A stretch of 64,000 nt of DNA. It comes from Desertimonas sp963732335 (GTDB lineage: Bacteria; Actinomycetota; Acidimicrobiia; Acidimicrobiales; Ilumatobacteraceae). Each line of letters starts with the position of its first letter. The stretch's first letter is position 1. Below the pieces are notes generated by a model. It was not told the origin of the DNA. It made no database searches and worked only from the letters and a program-made list of their open reading frames with translations. The stretch spans positions 558,001-622,000 of the forward strand of contig CAVSZO010000063.1 in NCBI GenBank assembly GCA_963732335.1, given 5' to 3'. This document shows positions 27,252-36,351 of this stretch, in pieces. A program made the position numbers and the translations under genes.

Positions 27252-27271
27252 CCTGCAGCCTCCGTGGAAAG

Positions 27272-27757
27272 TCAGTCGGCTTCGTGCCACACGGTCGGCG
27301 CGCGGAACGTGCGGTCGAAGCCGCCGCCGTCCCACGTGGCGATCCGGCGCGGCCACACCTTGAACGGCACCCGAGCGAACCCGAACGTCGACTCGGCGTA
27401 CTCCATGCCTTCAGGTCCGAGGTAGCGCAGGACCATGTCGCGAGCCGGGGTCTGCCAGTCGAAGTCGTCGGCGAGGAACTCGGCCTCGCCCAGGACCGAC
27501 ACTCGCTTGTACGGCAGCTCGACGTTGTCGACGAGGAGCCCGCACCGTTTGTCGCGACGCAGGTTCTGCACGAGGCTCGTGTTGCCCTTGCTCACGACCA
27601 GGAACGACGATCCGTCCCACAGGTACCAGACCGGGCTGACGACCGGCCAGCCGTCCGCCATGGTCGTTGCGATCTTGGCGAAAAGGCGCCCGGAGTTCAG
27701 GAACTCGTCGCGGTCGGTGACAGTTAGCCCCTTGCCGGCATCCGATGTCATGGCCAT
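27272..27757 (-). CDS. PPOX-type flavin/F420-binding protein
   Basis: 161 residues from ATG 27757 behind GAGAGGAG. FLNSGRLFAKIATTMADGWP, VVSPVWYLWDGSSFLVVSKG and NTSLVQNLRRDKRCGLLVDN are the split-barrel strands that bind FMN or F420 in the pyridoxamine-phosphate-oxidase superfamily. Members reduce or oxidise conjugated ring systems with F420H2 or FMN. The ribosome site lies inside the last codons of the preceding permease, so translation is coupled. Cofactor choice cannot be read from the sequence. Confidence 0.85.
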   Translation of the reverse strand: MAMTSDAGKGLTVTDRDEFLNSGRLFAKIATTMADGWPVVSPVWYLWDGSSFLVVSKGNTSLVQNLRRDKRCGLLVDNVELPYKRVSVLGEAEFLADDFDWQTPARDMVLRYLGPEGMEYAESTFGFARVPFKVWPRRIATWDGGGFDRTFRAPTVWHEAD

Positions 27758-27758
27758 G

Positions 27759-28754
27759 TCATGCTCCTCTCGTTTGCATCGCGGTGTCCGGTGGCGTCGC
27801 CATCGCGAGTCCGCGTATAGGACGGCGCTGCACGTACAGGCCGGCGGCGACCAAGATGACCGCGCCTCGCACCAGCTGCTGGTACCAGACCTCGACGTTG
27901 AGCAGGTTGAAAACGTTTCCGAGCATGCCGAACAGCGCGACCCCGCCGAGCACGCCGATGATTCGACCACGCCCGCCTGCCAGGCTGGTGCCGCCAATCA
28001 CGACGACGGCGAGCGACTCGAACTCGAGCGACGCCGCCGCGCTGGAGTCACCGACGCCCGTAGAGCCGATCACGACGATGCCGGTAATCCCGGCGAGCAG
28101 ACCAGCCAGGACGTAGGCCGAAAGCGCCACCCGGTCGGCGTGGACACCGCTCACGCGAGCCACTTCCGGGTCGCCGCCGACGGCGTACACGTGCCGGCCC
28201 CACGCGGCGCGGGTCAGCATGATCGACAACGTCGCGCCGATGGCCACGGCGATTAGCACGAGCAGCGGCACGGGTCCGATCCTGCGGGTGTAGAAGTCGG
28301 TCCACCACGACGACGCGCGGCCCTGAGGGGTGCTCGCCACGTAGAGCGCCAACCCGCTCACGACGGCACCGGTACCGAGCGTGGTGATGAAGGGCTCGAC
28401 GCGCAGCCACACGACGACGAAGCCGTTGACCGCACCGATGACCATCGACAACGCCAACGCGGCGAGGACACCGAGCAGGAAGCGGTCGTCGGAGCCGTCC
28501 ATCGCGATCGCGGCCACGATCGCAGCGAAACGGACGCTGGCGCCCAGCGAGAGGTCGACGCCCCTCACCAGCACGACGAGGAACTGCGCCAGCGACGCCA
28601 GCCCAAGGACCACCATCTGGCGCGACAGGTTCGTCAGGTTGTCCACGCTGCGGAAGTCGTCCGACGCGATCGCGGCGTACAGGGCGAGGCAGGCGACGAC
28701 TACCCACACGGCGCCGCCACTGGCGGCGAAGCGGGCGAGCTGCTTCGACCTCAC
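27759..28754 (-). CDS. Ribose-type ABC transporter permease (second permease)
   Basis: 331 residues with eight to ten hydrophobic helices, RbsC-like throughout: SDDFRSVDNLTNLSRQMVVL, RGVDLSLGASVRFAAIVAA, ALYVASTPQGRASSW, VYAVGGDPEVARVSGVHADR and VVIGGTSLAGGRGRIIGVLG. Starts at ATG 28754, overlapping the ATPase stop (ATGA). With the ATPase, the binding protein and a second permease it forms a CUT2-family importer for a monosaccharide-like or nucleoside-like ligand. Two different permease chains suggest a heterodimeric channel. Confidence 0.9.
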   Translation of the reverse strand: MRSKQLARFAASGGAVWVVVACLALYAAIASDDFRSVDNLTNLSRQMVVLGLASLAQFLVVLVRGVDLSLGASVRFAAIVAAIAMDGSDDRFLLGVLAALALSMVIGAVNGFVVVWLRVEPFITTLGTGAVVSGLALYVASTPQGRASSWWTDFYTRRIGPVPLLVLIAVAIGATLSIMLTRAAWGRHVYAVGGDPEVARVSGVHADRVALSAYVLAGLLAGITGIVVIGSTGVGDSSAAASLEFESLAVVVIGGTSLAGGRGRIIGVLGGVALFGMLGNVFNLLNVEVWYQQLVRGAVILVAAGLYVQRRPIRGLAMATPPDTAMQTRGA

Positions 28755-30280
28755 TGCCCAGCTCCGACGGCTACCTCGTGCCGCGTCGCCCGCGTGATCG
28801 TGTGCAGCACGGACTCCTCCGACGCGTCGTCGTGAGCGAACTCGCCGACGATCCGGCCGTCAGCCATCACGACAATTCGGTCTGAAAGGCCGAGCACCTC
28901 GACAAGCTCGGACGAGATCACGATCACCGCCGTGCCGTTGTCGGCGAGTGTCCGCACCAGCGTGTAAATCTGTTCCTTCGACCCCACGTCGATCCCGCGC
29001 GTCGGCTCGTCGAGGATCAGCACCTTAGGTTCGAGGGCGAGCCACTTGGCGAGCACTACCTTCTGCTGGTTACCGCCCGACAGCGACGTCACTGGATCGC
29101 CGCCATCGGAACGGGTGCGGATGCCGAGCTCGCTGATCGACCGGGCGGCGAAGCGTTTCTCGGCCGGTGACGACAGCATGCGTCCGGCGACCCGCTGAAT
29201 CACGTTCAGCGAGACGTTCGACCGGACACTCTTGGCGAGCGCGAGACCTTCGATCTTGCGGTCCTCGGGAATGAACGCAACGCCGGCCCGCATCGCGTCC
29301 GCTGGGCGGCGGAACGCCGAGTGGACGACGCCGTCGATGATGATCTCACCGCGGGCCGGGGTCGCCCCGAACAGCCCCTTGGCCAGACGTGTGCGGCCGG
29401 CACCGTTGAGCCCGACGAGTCCAACGATCTCGCCCGCCCTCGCCTCGATCGTGATCGGTGCGGGAAGTCCGCGGATGCTGAGGTTGCGCGTCGCAAGCCG
29501 CGGGCGACCCGGCGGCTCGCCAGCGCGCGGAAATACCTGGGAAACGTCGCGGCCGACCATCAAGTTGACCAGCTGATCGTGGTCGACGCCATCGATCGCG
29601 CCGCTTCCCGATACGCGGCCGTCCTTGAGCACGGTGTAGTGATCGCACAGCCGGAACACCTCATCGAGCCGGTGGCTGACGTAGAGCACGGAGACGCCTT
29701 CGCGCTGCAGGGCCCGCACCACCGCGAACAACTGCTCGAGCTCGGGGCCCGACAGGACCGCCGACGGCTCGTCCATTGCAACGACGTCGGCCTCGATCGA
29801 CAGCGCCTTGACGATCTCGACGATCTGCATCGACGCGACGCTGAGCGACTCGACCGGTGCATCCGGCGCGATGGTGCCGCCGAGCCGGGCAAGCAGGTCG
29901 GCGGTTTCGTCGAGCATCCGCCGGCGGTCGAGGAACCCGCGCCGCTTGAGTTCGTGGCCGATGAAGACGTTCTCGGCCACCGTGAGCGCGGGCAGCAGCG
30001 AGAACTCCTGGTGGACGACCGCCACGCCAAGGCGCTGGGATCGTTGCGGGTCGAGGCGATCTAGATCGACCGCCTCGCCCCGCAAACGCATCTCGCCGCT
30101 TGTCGGCGCCACCGCTCCGGCGAGGATCTTGAGCAGCGTCGATTTGCCGGCGCCGTTCTCCCCGACGATCGCCTCGACGCGACCCCTCTCGACCGCCAAC
30201 GAGACGTCGTCGAGCGCGGTCGTCGGGCCGAAGCGTTTGGTGATGCCGCTGACCTCGAGGGCGAATGGCGATGTGTTCAG
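28751..30280 (-). CDS. Ribose-type ABC transporter ATPase (tandem ATP-binding domains)
   Basis: About 509 residues. The family N-terminus ALEVSGITKRFGPTTALDDV is present in frame, but there is no ATG, GTG or TTG before it. The only plausible start is CTG 30280, overlapping the binding-protein stop (TTCTGA). The shorter TTG start at 30199 would cut off the first strand of the nucleotide-binding domain. Domain 1 has Walker A GENGAGKST and the signature-like ESLSVASMQI. Domain 2 has GLNGAGRTR and SLSGGNQQK followed by LILDEPTRGID. This is the RbsA arrangement. It energises the importer with the two permeases. Confidence 0.88.
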   Translation of the reverse strand: MNTSPFALEVSGITKRFGPTTALDDVSLAVERGRVEAIVGENGAGKSTLLKILAGAVAPTSGEMRLRGEAVDLDRLDPQRSQRLGVAVVHQEFSLLPALTVAENVFIGHELKRRGFLDRRRMLDETADLLARLGGTIAPDAPVESLSVASMQIVEIVKALSIEADVVAMDEPSAVLSGPELEQLFAVVRALQREGVSVLYVSHRLDEVFRLCDHYTVLKDGRVSGSGAIDGVDHDQLVNLMVGRDVSQVFPRAGEPPGRPRLATRNLSIRGLPAPITIEARAGEIVGLVGLNGAGRTRLAKGLFGATPARGEIIIDGVVHSAFRRPADAMRAGVAFIPEDRKIEGLALAKSVRSNVSLNVIQRVAGRMLSSPAEKRFAARSISELGIRTRSDGGDPVTSLSGGNQQKVVLAKWLALEPKVLILDEPTRGIDVGSKEQIYTLVRTLADNGTAVIVISSELVEVLGLSDRIVVMADGRIVGEFAHDDASEESVLHTITRATRHEVAVGAGQ

Positions 30281-31410
30281 AACCCGGCCTCGACGTAGAC
30301 CTCGTCGTCATACAGCGCTGGGCCGATGAAGTCATCGTTGAACTGAGGCAGGAAGTGCTCTTCGGCGTTTTCTAGCGTGATCGGCTCCATCTCCGGCAGC
30401 ACCGTGGCCACGTCGGTGTACTTCTGTACCGGTGTGCCCTCGAGCACGTCGATCACCGTGTTGACGCACTCGGACGAGCCGGCGGGCGGGAACTGGACGG
30501 CGAAGAAGTCGATGTCGTCCTCGATAGCCGTGCGGAGGAAGCCGTTGGTGATGCCGGTGCCACCGATGAACGGCACGTCCATCCCAGCCTCCCGATACGC
30601 GTCGACGATGCCGACACCCATCTCGAAGCCGCCGGTCCAGATCGCGTCGATCTCCGGTTCCTCGACGAGGATCGTTCGCATCACTTCGAGCGCGTCGGCG
30701 GTCGACCAGTTGGCGTTCTGCTCGGCGACAATCTCGATGTCGGGATACTCGGCGAAGGCGGTGTGGGCGCCCAGCTTCCAGAACTCGGCGGCGTCGACGC
30801 CGGCGATGCCGTGGATCATCACAATGCGGCCCTCCCCGCCGATCTGCTCGGCAACGGCCTGGGCGCTGTCGTAGCCCATGCGGGGCATGTTCGAACTGAG
30901 TTCGGCGACGAACTCGTCGGTCTCGGCCCCAGCCATGCAGAGAATCACCGGGACCCCCGCCGCTGTGGCCCGCTCGACCGACGCGGCAAGGCCGGCACGC
31001 GACAGCGACGTCAGCATGATCGCGTCGACGTCCTGGGCGATGGCGTCCTCGATGCCTTGCGACTGGTTGGCGACGTCGAAGTCCCACGGCACGTAGAGCC
31101 GGTTCTCCATGTCGAAGACTCCGCTCTCGGTCATCGCCTGGTTCATCGTGGCGTCGAAGATCGTCCCCCACCCGTTGATCGGCCCCTGGACGATCGTCGC
31201 GATGCGGTACGGAGCCTCGGTCGCGAACTCGGAGGTGTCAACGGTGATCTCACTATTGGCGGCGATCTGCTGGGAGTACGGGTCGTCGAGCGGTGGCGCC
31301 GAGTCTCCTGGCACGGTCGTCGCCGCGCCGAAGACCAACGGAGCGATGCCGGCGATTGCGATCAGTCCTAGGCGCCGGTGGGTGCGGTGGCTGTGCAGTG
31401 GTCCGTTCAT
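30277..31410 (-). CDS. Ribose-type ABC transporter substrate-binding protein
   Basis: 377 residues from ATG 31410. The N-terminus GLIAIAGIAPLVFGAATTV is a signal segment without a lipobox cysteine, so it may be released or anchored by an uncleaved helix. The mature domain is of the periplasmic-binding type 4 fold: APYRIATIVQGPINGWGTIF, AIAQDVDAIMLTSLSRAGLA, RIVMIHGIAGVDAAEFWKLG and EIDAIWTGGFEMGVGIVDAY. The binding pocket is Trp- and Phe-rich, suggesting a ligand with a ring or sugar moiety. It is followed directly by the ATPase. The ligand would reveal the substrate of the whole locus. Confidence 0.88.
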   Translation of the reverse strand: MNGPLHSHRTHRRLGLIAIAGIAPLVFGAATTVPGDSAPPLDDPYSQQIAANSEITVDTSEFATEAPYRIATIVQGPINGWGTIFDATMNQAMTESGVFDMENRLYVPWDFDVANQSQGIEDAIAQDVDAIMLTSLSRAGLAASVERATAAGVPVILCMAGAETDEFVAELSSNMPRMGYDSAQAVAEQIGGEGRIVMIHGIAGVDAAEFWKLGAHTAFAEYPDIEIVAEQNANWSTADALEVMRTILVEEPEIDAIWTGGFEMGVGIVDAYREAGMDVPFIGGTGITNGFLRTAIEDDIDFFAVQFPPAGSSECVNTVIDVLEGTPVQKYTDVATVLPEMEPITLENAEEHFLPQFNDDFIGPALYDDEVYVEAGF

Positions 31411-31481
31411 GGATCCCCCTGTTTCTGTGTTGGTTGGGTTCTTTGGCGGTCGGTTGTGGTTCGATCCGGTGTGCGTATCGT

Positions 31482-32468
31482 TCAGGTGCGGCCGCGTCGT
31501 TGGAGCAGGCCGCCGACGGCGAGCGCTCCGACGAGGACGATGCCCTTGGCCACGAGCTGCAGCTCGGTGCTCCAGCCGTGCAACACGAAGAGCGTGAAAA
31601 GCGACGCGAGTAGGAGCGAGCCGATCGCGCCGCCCACGAAGGACCCTTCGCCGCCATTGAACGTCGCGCCTCCGAGAAGTGCCGCGGTGATCGAGTCAAG
31701 CTCGGTGTTGCGTCCGACGGAGCGGTCGACGTAGCCGGTCGAGCCGGCGAGCAGCACGCCGGCGAGCATGGCGAGCAGGCTGCACGTGACGAAGGCGGCG
31801 AACTTGTAGCGGTCGACGGGAAGGCCTGACAGCCGGCCCATCTCCTCGTTGGCGCCGGCCATCGTCATCCGCCGCCCGGCGGCCGTCTTGAGGATGAAGG
31901 CGGAAGCGACGAAGGTCAAGCCGATCCAGATGATCACCGGGACAGTGAAGGGACCGAATTGGTGCCGGGCGACGTCGATCAGCCCATCGTGGACTCGGCC
32001 AGACGTGCTGCCGCGGGTGTAGGCGAACCGGGCGCCGTCGAGCAGAACGAGCATCCCGAACGTGGCGATGAACGGCGGGACCTGCCGGTAGGTGACGAGC
32101 CAGCCGTTCACTATGCCGACGGCGACGGCGATGGCCGCCGCCCACGCGATTCCCGGCGCGAGGCCGGGGCCGCCCTCGGCGACGAGCACGACGGTGAAGC
32201 CGATCACGGCCGAAACAGAGAGGTCGATGCACCGTACGAACATCACGAGGACTTGGCCGATGACCACGACGCCGAGCACCGCGGCCTGGCGGGTCGTGCT
32301 GCGCAGCGCCGCTTCGCTGAAGAAGCGAGGAGACGTGAGCGCGGCGACAATCAAGAGCACGGCTAGCAGCACGAAGCCGCCGTTGCTGGCGACCATCCGC
32401 ACTCGCTCGGTCACGCGCGGGGCGGACGAGACCGCCCGCACGTGGTCGACGGTTGGGGTGAGCGTCAC
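31482..32468 (-). CDS. Ribose-type ABC transporter permease (first permease)
   Basis: 328 residues from ATG 32468, RbsC-like: VVVIGQVLVMFVRCIDLSVS, GIVNGWLVTYRQVPPFIATF, MTMAGANEEMGRLSGLPVDR and ALLGGATFNGGEGSFVGGAI. It lies 71 bases before the binding protein and 61 bases after the LacI gene, separated from the latter by a LacI-type half palindrome. It is related to, but clearly different from, the second permease at 27759-28754. Confidence 0.9.
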   Translation of the reverse strand: MTLTPTVDHVRAVSSAPRVTERVRMVASNGGFVLLAVLLIVAALTSPRFFSEAALRSTTRQAAVLGVVVIGQVLVMFVRCIDLSVSAVIGFTVVLVAEGGPGLAPGIAWAAAIAVAVGIVNGWLVTYRQVPPFIATFGMLVLLDGARFAYTRGSTSGRVHDGLIDVARHQFGPFTVPVIIWIGLTFVASAFILKTAAGRRMTMAGANEEMGRLSGLPVDRYKFAAFVTCSLLAMLAGVLLAGSTGYVDRSVGRNTELDSITAALLGGATFNGGEGSFVGGAIGSLLLASLFTLFVLHGWSTELQLVAKGIVLVGALAVGGLLQRRGRT

Positions 32469-32483
32469 TTTCGGGAACCTCGA

Positions 32484-32499
32484 ACGTATGCGCTTGCCG
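32484..32499 (-). promoter_or_regulatory. Half-conserved LacI-type operator before the transporter genes
   Basis: The minus strand reads CGGCAAGCGCATACGTT: the left half GGCAAGCGC equals that of the perfect palindrome at 38357-38372, while the right half is degenerate. It lies 16-31 bases upstream of the first permease ATG, a suitable place for local repression by the adjacent LacI protein. Confidence 0.5.
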
Positions 32500-32529
32500 C
32501 GAGCATCAGTCGTTTGTCCATCCTGTTGA

Positions 32530-33561
32530 TCATGCTGTAAGGCGGCGTGGTCGGGCTGTGCTAGCCCGTACGGTGAGCTCGAGCGGCAGCTCGATCGGCT
32601 CCTCGCGCGGTCCGCCTGCGAGGAGCTGGAGAGCCCAGCGCATCCCGCGGACGCCGAGGTCGTAGAGCGGCACGTGCACGGTCGTCAGCGGGGGTTCGAC
32701 GAACCCGCTTGGCGCGATGTCGTCATACCCGACTACGGAGACGGCGTCGGGGACGTTGACCTCCCGTTCGCGGAGCCCGCGGACAAAGCCGATGGCGGCC
32801 TGATCATTCGCCGCGACGACTGCGGTGGCGGGCAATCCCCCGGCGACGAAACAGGCGGCGGCGCGCTCACCGCCGAGACGGCTGAAGCCGCCGTCGAAGA
32901 TCAGGTCGGGGTCCAGGGCGAGGCCGTGACGCTTCATCGCCTGGCGCATCGCAGCCAGGCGCTCGGTGGACGTGGCGATCCCGGCCGGACCGGCGAGGTA
33001 CCCGATCGTGCGGTGACCGAGCTCGACGAGGTGGTCGACGGCGAGCGACAAGCCGATCCGGTTCGAGTAGCCGATATCGGGACGCCCGCCGGGGAATGGC
33101 GCTAGACGGACGATCACCCCGCCGGCCGCCTCGACCTTGGCGAGCTGGCGTTCAAGATCGGCTCGATGCCGGAGGTCGCGCACGCCGCCGGCGGTGAACA
33201 GGATCGCGTCGACCCGCAACGCTCGCAGCTTGCGGAGATAGTGGACCTCCTTGTCGGGATCACGGTCGGTGTTGCAGAGCATGGTGACGTAGCCGCTGGC
33301 GTACGCCTCGTCCTCGATACCCCTCGCGATCTCGCTGAAGTACTCGTCCATCACGTCGTGCACAATGACGGCCGCCACCTGCGTCCGGCTGCGGGCGAGG
33401 CCACTTGCCAGCATGTTCGGCTCGAAGTCGAGCTCCTCGACGGCCGCGAGGACGCGCTGGCGGGTGCTTGCCGCGACGGGGTGCGACGAGCCGCTCAGCA
33501 CCCGCGACACGGTGGCCGTCGAGACCGAGGCCAGTGCGGCGACGTCCTGGAGCGACGACAC
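32530..33561 (-). CDS. LacI-family transcriptional repressor
   Basis: 343 residues from GTG 33561. The first 25 residues are the helix-turn-helix (LQDVAALASVSTATVSRVLS), then the hinge NMLASGLARSRTQVAAVIVH and the sugar-binding-like core: FSEIARGIEDEAYASGYVTM, ELGHRTIGYLAGPAGIATST, TAVVAANDQAAIGFVRGLRE and VSVVGYDDIAPSGFVEPPLT. It is embedded in the locus, two bases after the gluconate-dehydrogenase-like subunit. The palindrome at 38357-38372 has the central CG and GCAAGCGC core typical of LacI operators. The effector is probably the imported compound or an early intermediate. Confidence 0.92.
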   Translation of the reverse strand: MSSLQDVAALASVSTATVSRVLSGSSHPVAASTRQRVLAAVEELDFEPNMLASGLARSRTQVAAVIVHDVMDEYFSEIARGIEDEAYASGYVTMLCNTDRDPDKEVHYLRKLRALRVDAILFTAGGVRDLRHRADLERQLAKVEAAGGVIVRLAPFPGGRPDIGYSNRIGLSLAVDHLVELGHRTIGYLAGPAGIATSTERLAAMRQAMKRHGLALDPDLIFDGGFSRLGGERAAACFVAGGLPATAVVAANDQAAIGFVRGLREREVNVPDAVSVVGYDDIAPSGFVEPPLTTVHVPLYDLGVRGMRWALQLLAGGPREEPIELPLELTVRASTARPRRLTA

Positions 33562-33563
33562 TG

Positions 33564-34052
33564 TCAGCCGCCCTCGCTGCTCACTGGGTTCGCGGCACGG
33601 TCAGGGTCGCGCCAGATCGGGCCGCGCTCGAGCACCTGATCGATCAGACCCTCTGCGATGTACGCCGGATAGTCGAAGGCGGTCACTGGCTTCGCCAGCT
33701 GGCCGGGATAGCCGATGGCGGCGCGCACGTTCGCGTCGGTGTAGTACCCAGCGACGACGGCGAGCTGTAGCGCGGCCACGCGGTCCGTCTCACCCGCGGC
33801 CAAGGCGGTGAGACGACCGCCCGGGTCGCCTCCCAGCTCCGGGCGGAGCGCGGCGCGCAGCGCGTCGACGACGTCGGGTCGCGCCCGCAGCACAAACGCG
33901 AGGCGGCGTTCGTCGACAACGTCGCCCGCCGCGGGCATCCCGTGCGCCGCCGGGATCAGGTGCGATGCCACGTCGGTGAAGATCCTGCGCCGTGCCGGGT
34001 CGAGGGCGGTGGCGAGTTCGATGTCGGGGTTGGACTGCGCGCCACCGGTCAT
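33564..34052 (-). CDS. Gluconate 2-dehydrogenase subunit 3-like small subunit
   Basis: 162 residues from ATG 34052, whose A is shared with the GMC gene stop (TGATG). ARRRIFTDVASHLIPAAHGM, PAAGDVVDERRLAFVLRARP and LQLAVVAGYYTDANVRAAIG are typical of the small gamma subunit of membrane-type sugar dehydrogenases. No Tat signal is visible, although many relatives have one. It presumably forms a complex with the following GMC flavoprotein. Confidence 0.8.
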   Translation of the reverse strand: MTGGAQSNPDIELATALDPARRRIFTDVASHLIPAAHGMPAAGDVVDERRLAFVLRARPDVVDALRAALRPELGGDPGGRLTALAAGETDRVAALQLAVVAGYYTDANVRAAIGYPGQLAKPVTAFDYPAYIAEGLIDQVLERGPIWRDPDRAANPVSSEGG

Positions 34053-35677
34053 CACGGCACCACCTGCTCGTGTCGAGTCGCCACCATGCGGTCGGCAGCG
34101 CGCAGCGCCAGCGCGCAGATCGTCGACGTCGGATTTACCCCGCCCGACGTGACAAAGCAGCTGCCGTCGACCACGTAGAGGTTGGCGACGTCGTGGGCGC
34201 GATTCCATTCGTCAACCACCGACGTCGCCGGGTCGCGGCCCATGCGTGCCGTTCCCAAGAGATGCCAACCCGAATAGCGCATCAGCCGATCGACCTCGAT
34301 CGTGTGGGCGCCGGCCTCGACGAGTGACTCGGACGCCCGCTCGATGTGGAAGTCGAGCAGGCGCCGGGAGTTGTCCGACACCCGGTAGTGCAGCTCGGGG
34401 ACGGGCAGACCCGAGGAATCGGTGGCCGATGCCGACAGGCTGACCTGGTTCGACTCGTCGGGGAGATCCTCACCGAACAGACCCCAGCTCGCGCCACGCC
34501 CGAGGCGGTTGCGCATGTGGATGTGATGCGCCTCGCCCCAGACCTGCTCGCCCGCCCGGCTCGGCAGCGCGGCGTTGACCGGACCCCCTGTCGGCGCCAG
34601 GCCCCACTTGGCGCCGCGAACGAAACCGCGGCGCTCGTCTGTCTCGTAGAACTCGAACGACTCGATCGAGCACCCGAAGTGGCCCTGCCAGCTCTCGAGG
34701 TTCTCGTCGAACAGCCCGGTGACGCTGGCAAAGGGATGCATCATCAGTCGCCGCCCGACGAGGCCGGACGAGTTCGCGAGCCCGTCGGGGTGGCGCATCG
34801 AGGACGACAGGAGCAACAGCCGCGAGGTGCCGATGCCGTTGGCGGCGAGGACCACCGTGCTCGCCGCTTGGAAGTACTCGCGACCTTCGCGGTCGAGCCA
34901 TGTCGCGCCGGTGACGAGGCCGCGGTCGTTCGTCTCGAGCCGGCGTACCCGGGCGCCGGTCAGCAGCCGAGCGCCGTTGGCGATCGCCCTCGGCCAATGG
35001 GTGAGGTCGGTCGAAGCCTTAGCCCCCTCGTTGCAGCCCTGCATGCACGTGCCCCGCTGGACGCACGGGTTGCGTCCCTCGTAGGGCGCCGACAGGATCG
35101 CGTTCGGTTCCGGCCACCAGTGCCAGCCGAGCCGGCTGTGCGCTCTGGCGACCTTCAGCCCACCGGCACCGATTGGTAGAGGTGGCAGCGGAGGGTCCTC
35201 GCCGGGCGGGTAGGCCGGGTCACCGCCGAGACCGGAGACGCCGATCTGCCGGTCGCTGCGCTCGTAGTACGGCCGGAGCTCGGCGTAGCTGATTGGCCAG
35301 TCGTCCGCGACGCCGTCGAGCGTGCGAACACGAAAGTCCGACGGCAGTAATCGCGGCCAGGCACCGGCGAACAGGAGCATCGAGCCGCCGACGCCGGCGA
35401 ACATGAGCGGGGAGATGTCCGAGTCGGCGTCGTCGACAGGGTAGTCGTCGGGCAGCCCGCGAATGTTCGGGCTGCCCGACCACTGCTTGCGCGCCGTGAG
35501 CTCCCAGTCGAGCTCGGCGCCGCGGTAGTCCGTCCGATCGTGCCAGTCGCCCTGCTCCAGGCACAGCACGCCGATGCCCGCTTCGGCTAGGCGTCGGGCG
35601 ACCACACCGCCCGCCGCGCCGGCACCGACGACGAGCACGTCGACCGGTTCGCTGTCCTCGTTCGCCTGGCCGTTCAC
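34052..35677 (-). CDS. GMC-family FAD-dependent dehydrogenase (large subunit)
   Basis: 541 residues from ATG 35677, overlapping the upstream stop (ATGA). The FAD site is DVLVVGAGAAGGVVARRLAE (GxGxxG). FAGVGGSMLLFAGAWPRLLP and RNPCVQRGTCMQGCNEGAKA follow; the Cys-rich stretch is common in gluconate/sugar dehydrogenases of this clade. The C-terminal catalytic His region is GWHLLGTARMGRDPATSVVD and NLYVVDGSCFVTSGGVNPTS. Such enzymes oxidise a secondary or primary alcohol of sugars, polyols or sugar conjugates, passing electrons to the respiratory chain. With the small subunit it likely catalyses the first oxidation of the imported compound; the position oxidised is unknown. Confidence 0.88.
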   Translation of the reverse strand: MNGQANEDSEPVDVLVVGAGAAGGVVARRLAEAGIGVLCLEQGDWHDRTDYRGAELDWELTARKQWSGSPNIRGLPDDYPVDDADSDISPLMFAGVGGSMLLFAGAWPRLLPSDFRVRTLDGVADDWPISYAELRPYYERSDRQIGVSGLGGDPAYPPGEDPPLPPLPIGAGGLKVARAHSRLGWHWWPEPNAILSAPYEGRNPCVQRGTCMQGCNEGAKASTDLTHWPRAIANGARLLTGARVRRLETNDRGLVTGATWLDREGREYFQAASTVVLAANGIGTSRLLLLSSSMRHPDGLANSSGLVGRRLMMHPFASVTGLFDENLESWQGHFGCSIESFEFYETDERRGFVRGAKWGLAPTGGPVNAALPSRAGEQVWGEAHHIHMRNRLGRGASWGLFGEDLPDESNQVSLSASATDSSGLPVPELHYRVSDNSRRLLDFHIERASESLVEAGAHTIEVDRLMRYSGWHLLGTARMGRDPATSVVDEWNRAHDVANLYVVDGSCFVTSGGVNPTSTICALALRAADRMVATRHEQVVP

Positions 35678-36351
35678 TGACTCGCCCCGTTTTGCCAGGT
35701 GCCGAGGGGGTCGCGCCGCGGTGCGTCGACCGCTGCCTTCGTCAGCGCAACGGTGTCGCTGACGAGGGCGAACTTGTGGTCCAGGTTGCGCAGGGTTGCC
35801 CGATGGAGCTCGTCATCGAACGACGACACGCCGTCGGCCGCGACGATCATCTCGAAGCCGCGGCGGAAGCCCTCGCGCACGGTCTCCTCGACGCAGATCT
35901 GCGTCACCGTGCCGACCACCCAGACCTGGGAGACGCCTGCGGCGCGCAGCGCATCTTCGAGCACCGTGTTGTGGAACGAGCCGTAGCCATACTTGTCGAC
36001 GATCACGTCGCCGGGCCGCGGCGCGACCTCGTCGACGATCTGGTGCCCCTCGAGCCGGTCGGGCCGGTCGCGGTATAGCCGAGTGATCCCCGGCCAGCAC
36101 GACCGCGCCGGGGGATGGCACTCGGGCGAGAACCAAGCGAGGTGAGTGGTGCCTGGACCGGCGGTGTACCGCGTGAACACGACGGGCACTGCTGCGCCGC
36201 GACAGGCATCGAGTAGCGCCGTCACTGCCGGCAACGTGGCGCGAGCGTCAGGCACCTCCTGCGGGGCGCCCTCACGGACGAAGTCGTTCTGCAGGTCGAC
36301 GACGAGCAGCGCCGCAGCCGAGGCGTCGACGGTAAAAGGTTTGTTGCTCAC
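35674..36351 (-). CDS. Isochorismatase-like cysteine hydrolase
   Basis: 225 residues from ATG 36351. The Asp-Lys-Cys triad of the family is visible: Asp in ALLVVDLQNDFVREG, Lys in VIVDKYGYGSFHNTVLED and Cys in GTVTQICVEETVREG. Members include nicotinamidase, N-carbamoylsarcosine amidase and the ureidoacrylate hydrolase RutB, which cut C-N bonds. It overlaps the genes on both sides by ATGA. Its place next to an LLM flavoprotein recalls the RutA-RutB pair for pyrimidine ring cleavage, but the resemblance is one of neighbourhood, not of proven specificity. Confidence 0.85.
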   Translation of the reverse strand: MSNKPFTVDASAAALLVVDLQNDFVREGAPQEVPDARATLPAVTALLDACRGAAVPVVFTRYTAGPGTTHLAWFSPECHPPARSCWPGITRLYRDRPDRLEGHQIVDEVAPRPGDVIVDKYGYGSFHNTVLEDALRAAGVSQVWVVGTVTQICVEETVREGFRRGFEMIVAADGVSSFDDELHRATLRNLDHKFALVSDTVALTKAAVDAPRRDPLGTWQNGASQ

